DNA from: an uncultured Lachnospiraceae bacterium
Lineage (GTDB): Bacteria; Bacillota; Clostridia; Lachnospirales; Lachnospiraceae
NCBI GenBank assembly: GCA_910578085.1
Contig: CAJTPM010000015.1
Span: 1 to 64,000 of the forward strand
Length of the DNA: 64,000 nucleotides
Direction: 5' to 3'
Shown here: positions 24,308 to 32,890 of the stretch, in pieces
Numbering within the stretch: position 1 is the first letter of the stretch
Layout: each line of letters starts with the position of its first letter
Translations under genes and position numbers: made by a program
Notes under the pieces: generated by a model
Told to the model about the DNA's origin: nothing
Databases searched by the model: none
The model's input: only the letters and a program-made list of their open reading frames with translations

Positions 24308-26092
24308 TCAGCCTGTGGGTTCCGGGGATGTTCCGGCGACAGGGTCGGTACTTTGAACTGATACTGGCGGAACCTGTGAAGAATCGGTGCCTTGGGCAGG
24401 AGCAGGCGGTATTACAGCAGAAGTTTCATTTTCAGCCGGAGCGGGAGGCTCATTATTGGCGTTTTCGCCTGTCGGTGAAATACTTTGTATATCGGCGGGC
24501 ATTTCATCTGCATCTGGCTGTTGTGTATCAGCCGGGATCTCGCTGGCAGCAGGTTCCTGTGGCTCAACCGGACTGTTCTGCGCTGCAGTCTGTTCTTCTG
24601 AAAGGGCGTTTGTATATTGCTCCGTTTGGCCCAGATGATAGCATAAAACAGGAATGCCCTTTTCAATATTTTCAAAAATTGTTTTTGCTGCGGCGGGTGG
24701 AAGATTGATACAGCCGTGGGAGCCGTTTGTCTGGTAAATAACGCCACCGAAGGAAGAGCGCCAGGAACTGTCATGCATGCCTACATTTCCATTGAAAGGC
24801 ATCCAGTAAGAGACCGGCGTCCGATAGTTTTGTCCTTTTAATGTAGCATTGCGCTCTGTGTAGGTAATGGCGTAAGCACCGTCTGGTGTGGCATTTCCTC
24901 TGGAGGGGTTTCCCGAAACAAAATCGGATTCGATCAGCAGTTCTCCATCTTTATAATAAAATAAATGTTGAGCAGTGAGATTGATCTCCACATAGGTGTC
25001 ACCATAATCGGCTCCGTCATGACTTGCCGCTCGTAACAGGTAAGCGGGCTCCCGGGTTACACTTTCTCCATCGCGGATCACCTGGAGCAGATTTTCTGTT
25101 TCGGTGGCTTTATCGATCTGCCAGCCGTAAAATCCATGTTTGATCGTCACAGTTTCGCCATAGGATGTCTCAAAGATTTTGGGAGAGTATGCAGTGTTAT
25201 GCTTTTTGGCAAGTTCTTTTATAAATTCAGCCACTGCGTCTTCGTTAATCTCGAGGTTTCCATTTTTGTCAAGAGATACCCATTCAGAGAGAGTATCACT
25301 GTCCAGAATTTCGGTCTGACTGTCAAACTGATAAGTGACAGTCATGTCAGAATAGGGCTGCAGCCGGGCAAACTGTTCCTGTAATGCGTTATCATCAGAG
25401 CAAATGTCCGGAGTTTTGTAAACGCCTGTGTCCCGCAGAGAAAGCGTGTGATCCAGATGGTCTATCGCTGCAGCTACTGCTTCTGAAAAGTGGTCAATGA
25501 GTATCTCATTTCCGGGAAGCTCCGGGACAATAGTGTAACCATCTCCTTTTATGTATGTAATATAAGCATCCTGAGGGGAGATCCAGTTTTTCTTATCCAT
25601 GCAGGATAAAGTATTTATAACCGATAAAAGCTTTTGTTCATCGTATTCCATATCAAGTGAATATTTTTTTCCCTGAAAACACTGAAACGCCCAGGTTATA
25701 ATATTCTGATTATTCAGAATATCCTGCAGGAGCATGTCGTTTTTAGCATAAAGTCCAATGTCTCTGCCGGATATCTGTTCAGTCCTTTCTCCATCTTCTA
25801 TAATAGTCAGAACATATTCTGCGGCGTGGGCATTTAACTGTTCCAGTGCCATTTCAGGGGTCAGCCCTGATACATCTGTCTCATTGACTATGGTGGCAGG
25901 GAGGAAAACTTTCTGATAATGAAAGCCGATCATGAAGTAGGCAAGCAATATTGCTCCCAGTGTAACAGCAGACGCAATATATAATTTAATACGTCCGGAG
26001 AAATGCTTTTTTCCGGATGCTGTTTCCCGGTGGGTTGTTACTTCGTCTGTACTGTGTTGTTGAATGGTGCCTGTCTGTGTTGTTTCTGCCAT
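24308..26092 (-). CDS. L,D-transpeptidase (YkuD) with peptidoglycan-binding domain
   Basis: A 594-residue cell-wall enzyme making 3-3 cross-links or anchoring proteins. A cytoplasmic N-terminus and one transmembrane segment (LYIASAVTLGAILLAYFMIG, about 37-56) anchor it. Residues about 75-300 form the repeat region that usually precedes this domain (PG_binding_4-like). The YkuD domain follows at about 375-500 with the catalytic motif NGSHGCINLP. The last 90 residues are rich in Pro, Glu, Ala and Ser, a flexible wall-spanning tail. ATG 26092 starts MAETTQTGTI. Upstream frame extension is AT-rich and unlikely. Confidence 0.93.
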   Translation of the reverse strand: MAETTQTGTIQQHSTDEVTTHRETASGKKHFSGRIKLYIASAVTLGAILLAYFMIGFHYQKVFLPATIVNETDVSGLTPEMALEQLNAHAAEYVLTIIEDGERTEQISGRDIGLYAKNDMLLQDILNNQNIITWAFQCFQGKKYSLDMEYDEQKLLSVINTLSCMDKKNWISPQDAYITYIKGDGYTIVPELPGNEILIDHFSEAVAAAIDHLDHTLSLRDTGVYKTPDICSDDNALQEQFARLQPYSDMTVTYQFDSQTEILDSDTLSEWVSLDKNGNLEINEDAVAEFIKELAKKHNTAYSPKIFETSYGETVTIKHGFYGWQIDKATETENLLQVIRDGESVTREPAYLLRAASHDGADYGDTYVEINLTAQHLFYYKDGELLIESDFVSGNPSRGNATPDGAYAITYTERNATLKGQNYRTPVSYWMPFNGNVGMHDSSWRSSFGGVIYQTNGSHGCINLPPAAAKTIFENIEKGIPVLCYHLGQTEQYTNALSEEQTAAQNSPVEPQEPAASEIPADTQQPDADEMPADIQSISPTGENANNEPPAPAENETSAVIPPAPAQGTDSSQVPPVSVQSTDPVAGTSPEPTG

Positions 26093-26261
26093 AGGTAGAA
26101 CAGCTCTCTTTCTGTCTGTAAAGATGTCTTTACGGGTTCTTCTGTTATTATAATGCAGTATATTAGAAAAATCAAAGAGATAGGCAGATAAATGCGCTGA
26201 AAATAATTGGAAAATCTTTAATTGATTCGGCAGGTTTACAGAATATTTTATGAATGAAAGC

Positions 26262-26288
26262 GGCAGCAGAATCATAGGTTCTGCTGCC
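26262..26288 (-). terminator. Terminator after rubredoxin
   Basis: GGCAGCAGAA (26262-26271) pairs perfectly with TTCTGCTGCC (26279-26288) around a 7-base loop, 24 bases beyond the rubredoxin stop on the minus strand. The following bases are only moderately T-rich. Confidence 0.7.
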
Positions 26289-26311
26289 CTGGATTTTTCA
26301 GGTAAATTTTC

Positions 26312-26482
26312 TTACGGTGTTTCTACTACTTTTTTGAACATGGATTTGTCAATACCGCAGATGGGACATTTCCAGTCGTCCGGCAGATCTGTAAAAGCTG
26401 TTCCAGGAGCGATACCATGTTCCGGATCACCTTTTACGGGATCATAAGTGTAACCACAGGGATTGCAAAAATACTTGTCCAT
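26312..26482 (-). CDS. Rubredoxin
   Basis: A 56-residue iron protein that passes single electrons, often to rubrerythrin or other peroxide- and oxygen-reducing enzymes. Both metal-binding pairs are clear: CNPCGY (about 6-11) and CPICGI (about 39-44), with the conserved YDP, PGT and LPDDWKCP. AAAGGAG precedes the ATG. It stands alone between the L,D-transpeptidase and a membrane protein. A rubrerythrin that could use it lies 3.5 kb away at 29692-30231. Confidence 0.96.
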   Translation of the reverse strand: MDKYFCNPCGYTYDPVKGDPEHGIAPGTAFTDLPDDWKCPICGIDKSMFKKVVETP

Positions 26483-26682
26483 AATAAAATCTCCTTTTCG
26501 TTATGTATTTTTTATTAGTAAGCTTTATAGGCGAAACTGCCGGATAGACAGTCCGCGACGAAAAGCTTGCAAAACAATGTAGAATGCACTTTAAAGTATA
26601 GCGCCTTTTTTCAGGATTCGCAAGAGTCAAATTTACGCTTTTAGAGCTTCTTAAACATAACCTGAAGTTCGAGGCGGATACT

Positions 26683-27855
26683 TTAACGGATCCATCCCCA
26701 GGTTATGGCCAGATGCTCTGCGCAGAAATATATCCCCCTCAACCATATAAAAACGGCACCGCCCCATAGCGGCCAGATCAGATCAGCGTTTTTGCTCAAT
26801 ATTTTTTTGGCCAGAGATATTATAACACATATGCAGAGCATCATTGTTCCAAAAGAAGCTCTGTCGGGATAGTGGGGAGAAAGAAAAAAGGCGCCCCAGG
26901 ACAACAAAGCACAAATAAGCAGCAGTTCATTCCGCCTGCCAAGTAACGGGCCATGCAGGATGCAGAGAAACAACAGTACCAGCAGCACCGGGAATAAGTA
27001 TTCCAGCGCTCCTTTACATTCCCCATAGCTTCTTAAAAAAATTTTCCATAAAATGCCGAGCTGGTCTTCTCCGGACTGGGCACTGCGAACAAAATTGCCC
27101 GGTGCCAGAATACAGAAAGCACATCCGGAAAGACAGAACAGATTTCCCAGAATCATCCACAGCTTTGGTCTTTGTTTTTCACGCCATCTGAGAAGGATTA
27201 CAGCCAGGCTCAGAAACCACAGAGCCGGCCCCATATTTTCATTACTCCAGCCGGTGAGAAGGCCCAGGGGGATGATCCAGAAAGTGACCCAGGGGAGAGA
27301 TTTTCTGGAAGGCTGCCCGTCTGATCCGGAAAAAAGACTTCCCTCATCCGGCAGTTCCCGCAGATAGCAGTGGGCAAAGAGCAAAATAAACAAAGTAATG
27401 TATAAATAGTTGGCGGCACCGGCCTGCCAGAACATACTCATACGCCAGTTTGCATTTAAGCCCAGCATCATTCCAAGAACTGCCCAGAAAGCAGGAAGCC
27501 TTCGATTATCAGACACAAGGCAGACCGCACCGGCAAGAAGCAGTGTGACAGCAACGTTTAAAAGATCGGCAGTCTGTTCGCCCAAAAGCAGTGTCAGCTG
27601 CAAAATGCCATGGGTCATGCTTCGGCCGCCCCAGTTGAAGTAGTGCCAGATCTGACTTTCCACAATATCAGAAAAGGAAGCAATGGGAGTATCTTCACTC
27701 AACAGAGTAGAATACCACAGATCGTCCATCATGAAAGGAATAGATCTGTGGGTCATGTAGAGTACAATGATGGATATGGCAAGCAGGATTCCCGACAAAA
27801 TATAGATCCACCTGTCTGTTTTTTGCTTTGTTTTAGCTTCTCTTTCCAAAGTCAT
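26683..27855 (-). CDS. Polytopic membrane protein, DUF6056-like
   Basis: A 390-residue protein with about ten transmembrane segments starting at residue 16. The pattern RSIPFMMDDLWYSTLL near the N-terminus, with an acidic pair just after the first segment, and LTGWSNENMGPALW in the middle resemble GT-C-fold glycosyltransferase-like proteins grouped as DUF6056. Such proteins may transfer sugars to cell-surface polymers from lipid carriers, but no activity is established. The gene is monocistronic on the minus strand. Confidence 0.8.
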   Translation of the reverse strand: MTLEREAKTKQKTDRWIYILSGILLAISIIVLYMTHRSIPFMMDDLWYSTLLSEDTPIASFSDIVESQIWHYFNWGGRSMTHGILQLTLLLGEQTADLLNVAVTLLLAGAVCLVSDNRRLPAFWAVLGMMLGLNANWRMSMFWQAGAANYLYITLFILLFAHCYLRELPDEGSLFSGSDGQPSRKSLPWVTFWIIPLGLLTGWSNENMGPALWFLSLAVILLRWREKQRPKLWMILGNLFCLSGCAFCILAPGNFVRSAQSGEDQLGILWKIFLRSYGECKGALEYLFPVLLVLLFLCILHGPLLGRRNELLLICALLSWGAFFLSPHYPDRASFGTMMLCICVIISLAKKILSKNADLIWPLWGGAVFIWLRGIYFCAEHLAITWGWIR

Positions 27856-28004
27856 AATTGTGCCTCCGTTGATAATACCTTTCTCTGCCCACTATCATAG
27901 CAACGGTCAAAGCAGCTTGTCAATAGGACCTGAAGGATGCAGGGATGTGTCTCAGAAAGCGTCTGGTCACAGAGAAACCTTTCATAAAAAATACCGCTGG
28001 GGGG

Positions 28005-28300
28005 GTGCTGTTATTATCTGTCATTTTGATAAAATCGGAAAATTTTAATGATGCCCCTCAAATCATCTAATATTAAACAGTCCTGTCCTTTGTATACCGT
28101 CTAATAGGTCATTATCACTTCCTGAAATAAAGAAACTATATCCATACTTTTCTGCAATATGCTTTGCAAGGGTTGTTTTTCCTGTTCCGCTCCCCCACAG
28201 ATATAAATAACTTCTAATTGTCTGCTGCCGTCATAAATAGAAACTCTATAATATTCATGTGCCTTTTCAAGACCGCTTGTTAAGGCAAATGCTCCTTTTC
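28005..28300 (-). pseudogene. Frameshifted remnant of a plasmid-type Rep helicase
   Basis: On the minus strand pieces of one protein appear in successive frames: AHEYYRVSIYDGSRQLEVIYI (split), then GSGTGKTTLAKHIAEKYG with a full Walker A motif, then YKGQDCLILDDLRG with a Walker B-like DDL, then SLKFSDFIKMTDNN. This order matches the C-terminal helicase domain of small plasmid Rep proteins. At least three frameshifts separate the parts and both ends are missing. It is a dead fragment left by a plasmid or mobilizable element. Confidence 0.7.
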
Positions 28301-28517
28301 TCTTTTATATAGGATAGGCAGAGGTGTGCGGATTTATGATCTTATCCATAATGCTTAACACGTAAATAATATAAATCCGCTTTGAATTATGACATTCCTT
28401 TTTAGCACTCAAACTTTTAATACTAATCGCTAATGAACAATTATCCAGTATCTTATTGATACATTATTCATTCTTTAATGAAACAAGAAAATTATTCTTT
28501 AAAATGGAAGAATAGAA

Positions 28518-28547
28518 AGAGGTCTTGGATTTTATTCCGAGACCTCT
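28518..28547 (-). terminator. Terminator of the lipoprotein gene
   Basis: AGAGGTCTTGGA (28518-28529) pairs with TCCGAGACCTCT-type sequence ending at 28547. On the minus strand TTTCTATTCTT follows, 11 bases beyond the lipoprotein stop. Confidence 0.75.
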
Positions 28548-28557
28548 GAAAATATAC

Positions 28558-29136
28558 TTAGTCATAAAATGCATAATTTATTGTGAACCTTATTTCGTTT
28601 TCTTTTAATGTGCCAGAACCATTCTCAACTTCTTTTATTCCGACTTCCTTGACATTACCCATTCCTAAATACATATGAAAGAAAAGCTGTTGAAAAGTGT
28701 CTTTCATTGCGGCACCATGCAGGCTTATATGGGCTTGTGATTCGGTTACATCAGCCACTAAATCGGGATTGAATGTTATATCGTCTATTTTATCAAAAAT
28801 TTGTGGAAGAAGTTCTGCAAATTCTTCACTTGTATAAAGTTTTTCGGTATCTATTACCTCGTCTAATACAGAAAGTGCATTTTCATATAATTCGTCGGGA
28901 CTAGAATATACGGGTTCTGTTTCTACACTTTCTTCCTGTTGTGGTTCTTCTGTCTCTAATTCTGCTTGCTCTTGTTGAGGCTCTTCCATTTCTGTTTCTG
29001 TCTGTTCGGGCTGTTCCGTTTCTACTTCCATTTGCTCTTGCTGCGGTTCTTCTGCTGTTGTTGTTTGATTACCACATCCCACAATAGATAAAGATAATGC
29101 CAGTACAAACATTAATACTACCGTTTTCTTCTTCAT
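28558..29136 (-). CDS. Secreted lipoprotein with Glu/Gln-rich repeats
   Basis: A 192-residue protein with a lipoprotein signal peptide (KKKTVVLMFVLALSLSIVGC), the lipobox Cys at residue 21. An acidic low-complexity linker contains three EEPQQE repeats (about 29-75). A C-terminal domain of about 110 residues (SSPDELYENALSVLDEVIDT...) has no family I recognise. GGAG precedes the ATG. The region around it (28-29.5 kb) is AT-rich and next to the Rep remnant and a small XRE protein, so it may be part of a small acquired islet. Confidence 0.85.
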   Translation of the reverse strand: MKKKTVVLMFVLALSLSIVGCGNQTTTAEEPQQEQMEVETEQPEQTETEMEEPQQEQAELETEEPQQEESVETEPVYSSPDELYENALSVLDEVIDTEKLYTSEEFAELLPQIFDKIDDITFNPDLVADVTESQAHISLHGAAMKDTFQQLFFHMYLGMGNVKEVGIKEVENGSGTLKENEIRFTINYAFYD

Positions 29137-29249
29137 AATATTTTTCTCCTTTTGCTTAAGGTCTGAAAATAGACCATTTAGTCAAACCTATTATGGACTT
29201 AAAATTAAAAATATGCAAGAGAAAGGAGACAATAAATTTTGTTGAACCT

Positions 29250-29441
29250 ATGATAATATATGACCGATTATGGGAAACCCTAAAGAAAAAGGGAATTAGT
29301 CAGTATAATTTAGTGACAGACTACAATATATGCAAATCACTTTTGCAACGGTTACGGAATAATGAGGGTATCAGCACACATTCTATTAACATGTTGTGTA
29401 ATATATTAGACTGTCAGATACAAGACAAGCAGAATTTATAA
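29250..29441 (+). CDS. Small XRE-family helix-turn-helix protein
   Basis: A 63-residue protein (MIIYDRLWETLKKKGISQYN...) with the compact HTH of short Cro-like regulators: KKKGISQYNLV, SLLQRLRNNEGISTHSINML and CNILDCQIQD. The start is uncertain. ATG 29250 fits the family, but the GAAAGGAG box at 29221-29228 is 21 bases upstream; the longer frame starts at 29193. It is divergent from the lipoprotein gene and may regulate it. A terminator follows at 29478. Confidence 0.75.
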   Translation: MIIYDRLWETLKKKGISQYNLVTDYNICKSLLQRLRNNEGISTHSINMLCNILDCQIQDKQNL

Positions 29442-29477
29442 AAGACAGTGACTTTCAGACAAAGGAGAATAAAGAGG

Positions 29478-29519
29478 GGTAGCTGGTTATGGGTGAAAGA
29501 ACAGCTAACCTTCTTTTTT
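29478..29519 (+). terminator. Terminator of the small XRE gene
   Basis: GGTAGCTGGTT (29478-29488) pairs, with one bulge and one wobble or mismatch, with AACAGCTAACC (29500-29510), and TTCTTTTTT follows. Confidence 0.75.
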
Positions 29520-29623
29520 ATTGCATTTTCAGTAAAACACAGACCCATATTTCAAGGTGTGTGTTTCGCTGAAGAAAATGAAAATTAAAACCCACATCCA
29601 AACACAATCGCTTGCACAAAAAT

Positions 29624-29655
29624 AAGGGTATGTCAGACTGCTCCAACATACCCTT
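29624..29655 (-). terminator. Terminator of the rubrerythrin gene
   Basis: AAGGGTATGT (29624-29633) pairs perfectly with ACATACCCTT (29646-29655). On the minus strand ATTTTTGTGC follows. It lies 37 bases beyond the rubrerythrin stop. Confidence 0.8.
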
Positions 29656-29691
29656 AAATCCTCAAAAATGTTGATTTTACAGCATTTCTTC

Positions 29692-30231
29692 TTAACCGAA
29701 GTATCTCTTTAACAGACCCTCGAAAGCCTTGCCGTGTCGAGCTTCATCGCGGGCCATCTCATGAACAGTATCATGAATCGCATCAAGGTTAGCAGCTTTT
29801 GCTCTCTTTGCAAGATCAAACTTACCGGCAGTAGCACCGTTTTCAGCCTCCACTCTCATTTCAAGGTTCTTCTTTGTGGAATCCGTTACAACTTCGCCCA
29901 ACAGCTCTGCAAATTTGGCAGCGTGCTCAGCCTCTTCGTAAGCAGCTTTCTCCCAGTAAAGGCCGATCTCAGGATAACCTTCTCTGTGTGCTACTCTTGC
30001 CATGGCAAGGTACATACCGACCTCAGAACACTCACCGTTAAAGTTTGCTCTTAAGTCTGCCAGAATATCTTCAGAAACACCCTGAGCTACGCCTACAACA
30101 TGCTCTGCAGCCCATGTCATTTCCTCGCTCTGTGCTGTGAATTTCTCCGGGCCAACGCCACACTGAGGACATTTTTCGGGAGCAGCATCTCCCTCGTGAA
30201 CATAACCGCATACCTGACATACAAATTTCAT
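29692..30231 (-). CDS. Reverse rubrerythrin (rubredoxin domain first)
   Basis: A 179-residue peroxide-reducing non-haem iron protein of anaerobes. The rubredoxin-like domain is at the N-terminus (CQVCGYVHEG and CPQCGVGPEKF, residues 5-30), ahead of the four-helix ferritin-like domain with its Glu/His iron ligands (NGECSEVGMYLAMARVA, YEEAEHAAKFAELL, ARDEARHGKAFEGLL). This reversed order defines the 'reverse' rubrerythrins of clostridia. GGAGAC precedes the ATG. It follows the PerR-like gene by 63 bases in the same direction, so both are probably one peroxide-stress transcript. Confidence 0.95.
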   Translation of the reverse strand: MKFVCQVCGYVHEGDAAPEKCPQCGVGPEKFTAQSEEMTWAAEHVVGVAQGVSEDILADLRANFNGECSEVGMYLAMARVAHREGYPEIGLYWEKAAYEEAEHAAKFAELLGEVVTDSTKKNLEMRVEAENGATAGKFDLAKRAKAANLDAIHDTVHEMARDEARHGKAFEGLLKRYFG

Positions 30232-30270
30232 TGTTTTAGTCTCCTTTTCTTTATTTACATTTTTATTTAA

Positions 30271-30287
30271 ACCGGGAAGTACCCGGT
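30271..30287 (-). terminator. Weak hairpin between perR-like gene and rubrerythrin
   Basis: ACCGGG (30271-30276) pairs with CCCGGT (30282-30287). On the minus strand it is followed by TTTAAATAAAAAT. It may partly terminate or adjust the level of the downstream rubrerythrin message. Confidence 0.45.
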
Positions 30288-30294
30288 CGTAACC

Positions 30295-30699
30295 TTAAAC
30301 TCCGCAGGGGGATTGCGCATTTTTACAGCAGTTGCCGCAGACGCCATAGAAATAGGTAATATGTCCTGCTATCTGTCCGTCAAAATTAACGCCTGCAATA
30401 TCTTTTATCGTATCGATATTATCCATCTGCAGATCGATCACGCTGCCACATTCCCTGCAGATAAAATGATAATGTGGAAAAGTTTTCGCATCAAAGTGAT
30501 CTACGCCATCCCCTATATTCAGTTTCTGTATTTCACCGAGATCAGTAAGGAGCTGAAGATTCCGGTAAACTGTTCCAAGGCTGATGTTCGGAAAAGTTTC
30601 CCGCACATCCATATAGACCATGTCCGCTGTAGGATGGTCCTCTCTATGCATAAGGTTTTCTTTTATGACTTCCCTCTGTCTGCTGTATTTCAGTGCCAT
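30295..30699 (-). CDS. perR: Fur-family repressor, PerR-like
   Basis: A 134-residue Fur-family metalloregulator. The N-terminal winged helix contains MALKYSRQREVIKENL and the recognition-helix region PNISLGTVYRNLQLLTDLGEI. The metal site HFDAKTFPHYHFIC is followed by two structural-zinc CxxC pairs (CREC and CGNC). Position next to rubrerythrin and the Asp/His pattern favour PerR over Fur, but PerR and Fur or Zur cannot be separated with certainty by eye. A strong promoter and a likely self-operator lie upstream at 30715-30762. Confidence 0.85.
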   Translation of the reverse strand: MALKYSRQREVIKENLMHREDHPTADMVYMDVRETFPNISLGTVYRNLQLLTDLGEIQKLNIGDGVDHFDAKTFPHYHFICRECGSVIDLQMDNIDTIKDIAGVNFDGQIAGHITYFYGVCGNCCKNAQSPCGV

Positions 30700-30714
30700 A
30701 GTATCTCCTCGAAA

Positions 30715-30762
30715 ATAGGAATGATTACTATTTTACTATAACATAATTTTGTCGCTTGTCAA
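30715..30762 (-). promoter_or_regulatory. Promoter and PerR-box-like operator
   Basis: On the minus strand TTGACA (30762-30757), a 16-base spacer and TATAGT (30740-30735) form a strong promoter. Just downstream, ATAGTAATCATTCCTAT (30731-30715) is a near palindrome with the TAATNATT core of PerR boxes, placed to block transcription. Self-regulation of the perR-rubrerythrin unit is inferred. Confidence 0.65.
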
Positions 30763-30820
30763 CACCCGTTTTTTATGTTTATATATTTTTAAGAAGATTA
30801 TTCTTCTCTTTTTACAAAAA

Positions 30821-30841
30821 TATACCATAAAATGTGGTATA
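30821..30841. promoter_or_regulatory. Operator-like palindrome upstream of the two-component genes
   Basis: TATACCA (30821-30827) and TGGTATA (30835-30841) form a perfect inverted repeat around a 7-base centre. The second arm overlaps a TATACT -10-like box, 61 bases before the kinase start. It may bind the response regulator or another repressor. Confidence 0.5.
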
Positions 30842-30901
30842 CTGTTTACAAAATATGAAGATAAATAAAACGAAGTTCAATTCAGGTAACCGGAGACAAA
30901 A

Positions 30902-32149
30902 ATGAAATTAAAAACAAGACTGCTGATCGCATTTCTGGTCATGATATTTGTACCGTTGATTTTGACGGCAGTGGCATTCTGGTTTATCGGGGCGGCGATC
31001 AGAGGGCAGCAGATAAAATTTTCTGTGGATCCCGAGGCGTATCTTTATTTCAGTGATCTGATTGCGCCGGATTTTTTCGCTTCGATGGCGGTGGCTATTG
31101 CAGTTATTCTTATATTTACGGCTCTTATTCTGAGTTTCTGGATTTATTCCAGCGTATTTAATCCGGTGCAGGAACTGAATATTGCAATGAAAAATATTGC
31201 TGAAGGAAATCTGGATTATCAGGTGCCTTCTCCCGGTGAAAAACGGAAAGGGGAGATGGCGGAACTTGCTGTAAACTATGAGGATATGCGGCTTCGTCTC
31301 AAAGAATCCACTGAGGAAAAGTTACAGCGTGAAAATCAGAATAAAGAATTGATCTCAAATATTTCTCATGACCTGAAAACGCCGATCACGGCTATCAAAG
31401 GTTATGTGGAAGGGATAATGGACGGTATAGCCAATACGCCGGAAAAGATGGATAAATATATCAGGACCATATATAATAAAGCCAATGATATGGATCGTCT
31501 GATCAATGAACTGTCGTTGTATTCAGGCATTGATACGAACCGTATTCCCTATAACTTTCACAGGCTTAATGTGGCAGACTATTTCCAGGACTGTCTGGAA
31601 GAGGTGGGGCTTGATCTGGAATCAGAAGATATAGAATTAAGTTACTCCAACCTGGTATCTCCTGAGACAATGGTGATTGCTGATCCGGAACAATTAAAGA
31701 GGGTGATCAATAACATTATAAACAACAGTGTGAAGTATCAGGATAAGAAACCGGGTATGATCGATATCCGTATTCTGGATGAGATTGATTCGATCCGCAT
31801 TGAAATAGAGGATAACGGAAGAGGTATTGCCCAGAGGGATCTGCCCAAAATATTCGAGAGGTTTTACCGGACGGACGCCTCCCGCAATTCTACAAAAGGA
31901 GGCAGCGGTATAGGTCTTTCCATCGTGAAGAAGATCATGGAGGATCATGGTGGTTATATCTGGGCTACCAGCAAAGAGGGCGAAGGGACCTGTATGCACA
32001 TTATTTTAAGAAAATATGAGGAAGTGAGGCAGGATATAAAAAGCGTGGACATTGATGAGGGGGCGCCGGAGGGCGGACGGAAAAGGAAATCTGATCTGAC
32101 AGGCGGAAACGGAAAGGCAAAAAATGATGGAAAGGCGGGTATGGTATGA
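30902..32149 (+). CDS. Sensor histidine kinase with HAMP domain
   Basis: A 415-residue membrane kinase. Two transmembrane segments (about 7-30 and 60-84) flank a very short outside loop of about 30 residues. A HAMP linker follows (NPVQELNIAMKNIAEGNLDY). The HisKA helix carries the phospho-acceptor His in SNISHDLKTPITAIKG (about 158). The ATPase has N-box NNIINNSVKY, G1 EDNGRGIA and G2 GGSGIGLSIVKKI. A charged tail of about 40 residues follows. The tiny sensor loop suggests it senses within the membrane, like kinases that detect envelope-active peptides. Its end overlaps the regulator start (ATGA). Confidence 0.94.
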   Translation: MKLKTRLLIAFLVMIFVPLILTAVAFWFIGAAIRGQQIKFSVDPEAYLYFSDLIAPDFFASMAVAIAVILIFTALILSFWIYSSVFNPVQELNIAMKNIAEGNLDYQVPSPGEKRKGEMAELAVNYEDMRLRLKESTEEKLQRENQNKELISNISHDLKTPITAIKGYVEGIMDGIANTPEKMDKYIRTIYNKANDMDRLINELSLYSGIDTNRIPYNFHRLNVADYFQDCLEEVGLDLESEDIELSYSNLVSPETMVIADPEQLKRVINNIINNSVKYQDKKPGMIDIRILDEIDSIRIEIEDNGRGIAQRDLPKIFERFYRTDASRNSTKGGSGIGLSIVKKIMEDHGGYIWATSKEGEGTCMHIILRKYEEVRQDIKSVDIDEGAPEGGRKRKSDLTGGNGKAKNDGKAGMV

Positions 32150-32835
32150 GCAGGATTTTGATCATTGAAGACGAAGAATCTATTGCAGATCTGGAGAAGG
32201 ACTATCTGGAGCTGAGTGACTTTCAGGTGCAGATTGAGAACAGCGGAGACAGGGGACTTTCCGCTGCGCTGGCGGAGGATTTTGATCTGGTGATATTGGA
32301 TCTGATGCTGCCAGGAATGGATGGATTTGAGGTGTGCCGGAAGATTCGCGAAAAGAAAGATATTCCTATTCTGATGGTGTCGGCGAAAAAGGATGATATT
32401 GATAAGATCAGAGGTCTGGGGTTAGGTGCTGATGACTATATGACAAAACCGTTCAGTCCCAGTGAACTTGTAGCCCGGGTAAAAGCTCATATGTCCAGGT
32501 ATGACAGATTGGTAGGTTCCGCCCAGAAAACTAATGATGTCGTGGAGATCCGGGGGATCAAGATCGATAAGACTGCGCGGCGGGTATGGATAGATGGAGA
32601 GGAGAAGACGTTCACAACCAAGGAATTTGACCTGCTGACATTCCTGGCTGAAAATCCGAACCATGTCTATACCAAAGAAGAGTTGTTCCGGGAGATTTGG
32701 GATATGGATTCCATCGGTGACATCGCTACCGTGACAGTGCATATTAAGAAGATTCGTGAGAAAATTGAGTTTGACACTTCAAAGCCTCAGTATATTGAGA
32801 CAATCTGGGGTGTGGGATATCGGTTTAAAGTATAA
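32146..32835 (+). CDS. OmpR/PhoB-family response regulator
   Basis: A 229-residue regulator. The receiver domain has the acidic pair EDEE (about 8-11), phospho-acceptor Asp in LVILDLMLPGMDGFEV (about 51), the Thr/Ser position MVSAKKD and Lys in MTKPFSP. The C-terminal winged helix has the usual FTTKEFDLLTFLAENPN and VTVHIKKIREKIE. It is translated with the upstream kinase (4-base overlap). Targets cannot be read directly; the palindrome at 30821-30841 is a candidate for autoregulation. Confidence 0.95.
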   Translation: MSRILIIEDEESIADLEKDYLELSDFQVQIENSGDRGLSAALAEDFDLVILDLMLPGMDGFEVCRKIREKKDIPILMVSAKKDDIDKIRGLGLGADDYMTKPFSPSELVARVKAHMSRYDRLVGSAQKTNDVVEIRGIKIDKTARRVWIDGEEKTFTTKEFDLLTFLAENPNHVYTKEELFREIWDMDSIGDIATVTVHIKKIREKIEFDTSKPQYIETIWGVGYRFKV

Positions 32836-32860
32836 AAGCCAATATAAATCGAGAAGAGGC

Positions 32861-32890
32861 GAAAAGGTTTATCATATGATAAACCTTTTC
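32861..32890. terminator. Perfect 15-bp hairpin between convergent genes
   Basis: GAAAAGGTTTATCAT pairs exactly with ATGATAAACCTTTTC with no loop bases left over. It lies between the response regulator and the end of the YitT gene and overlaps the YitT stop by two bases. It probably ends both transcripts. Confidence 0.75.
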
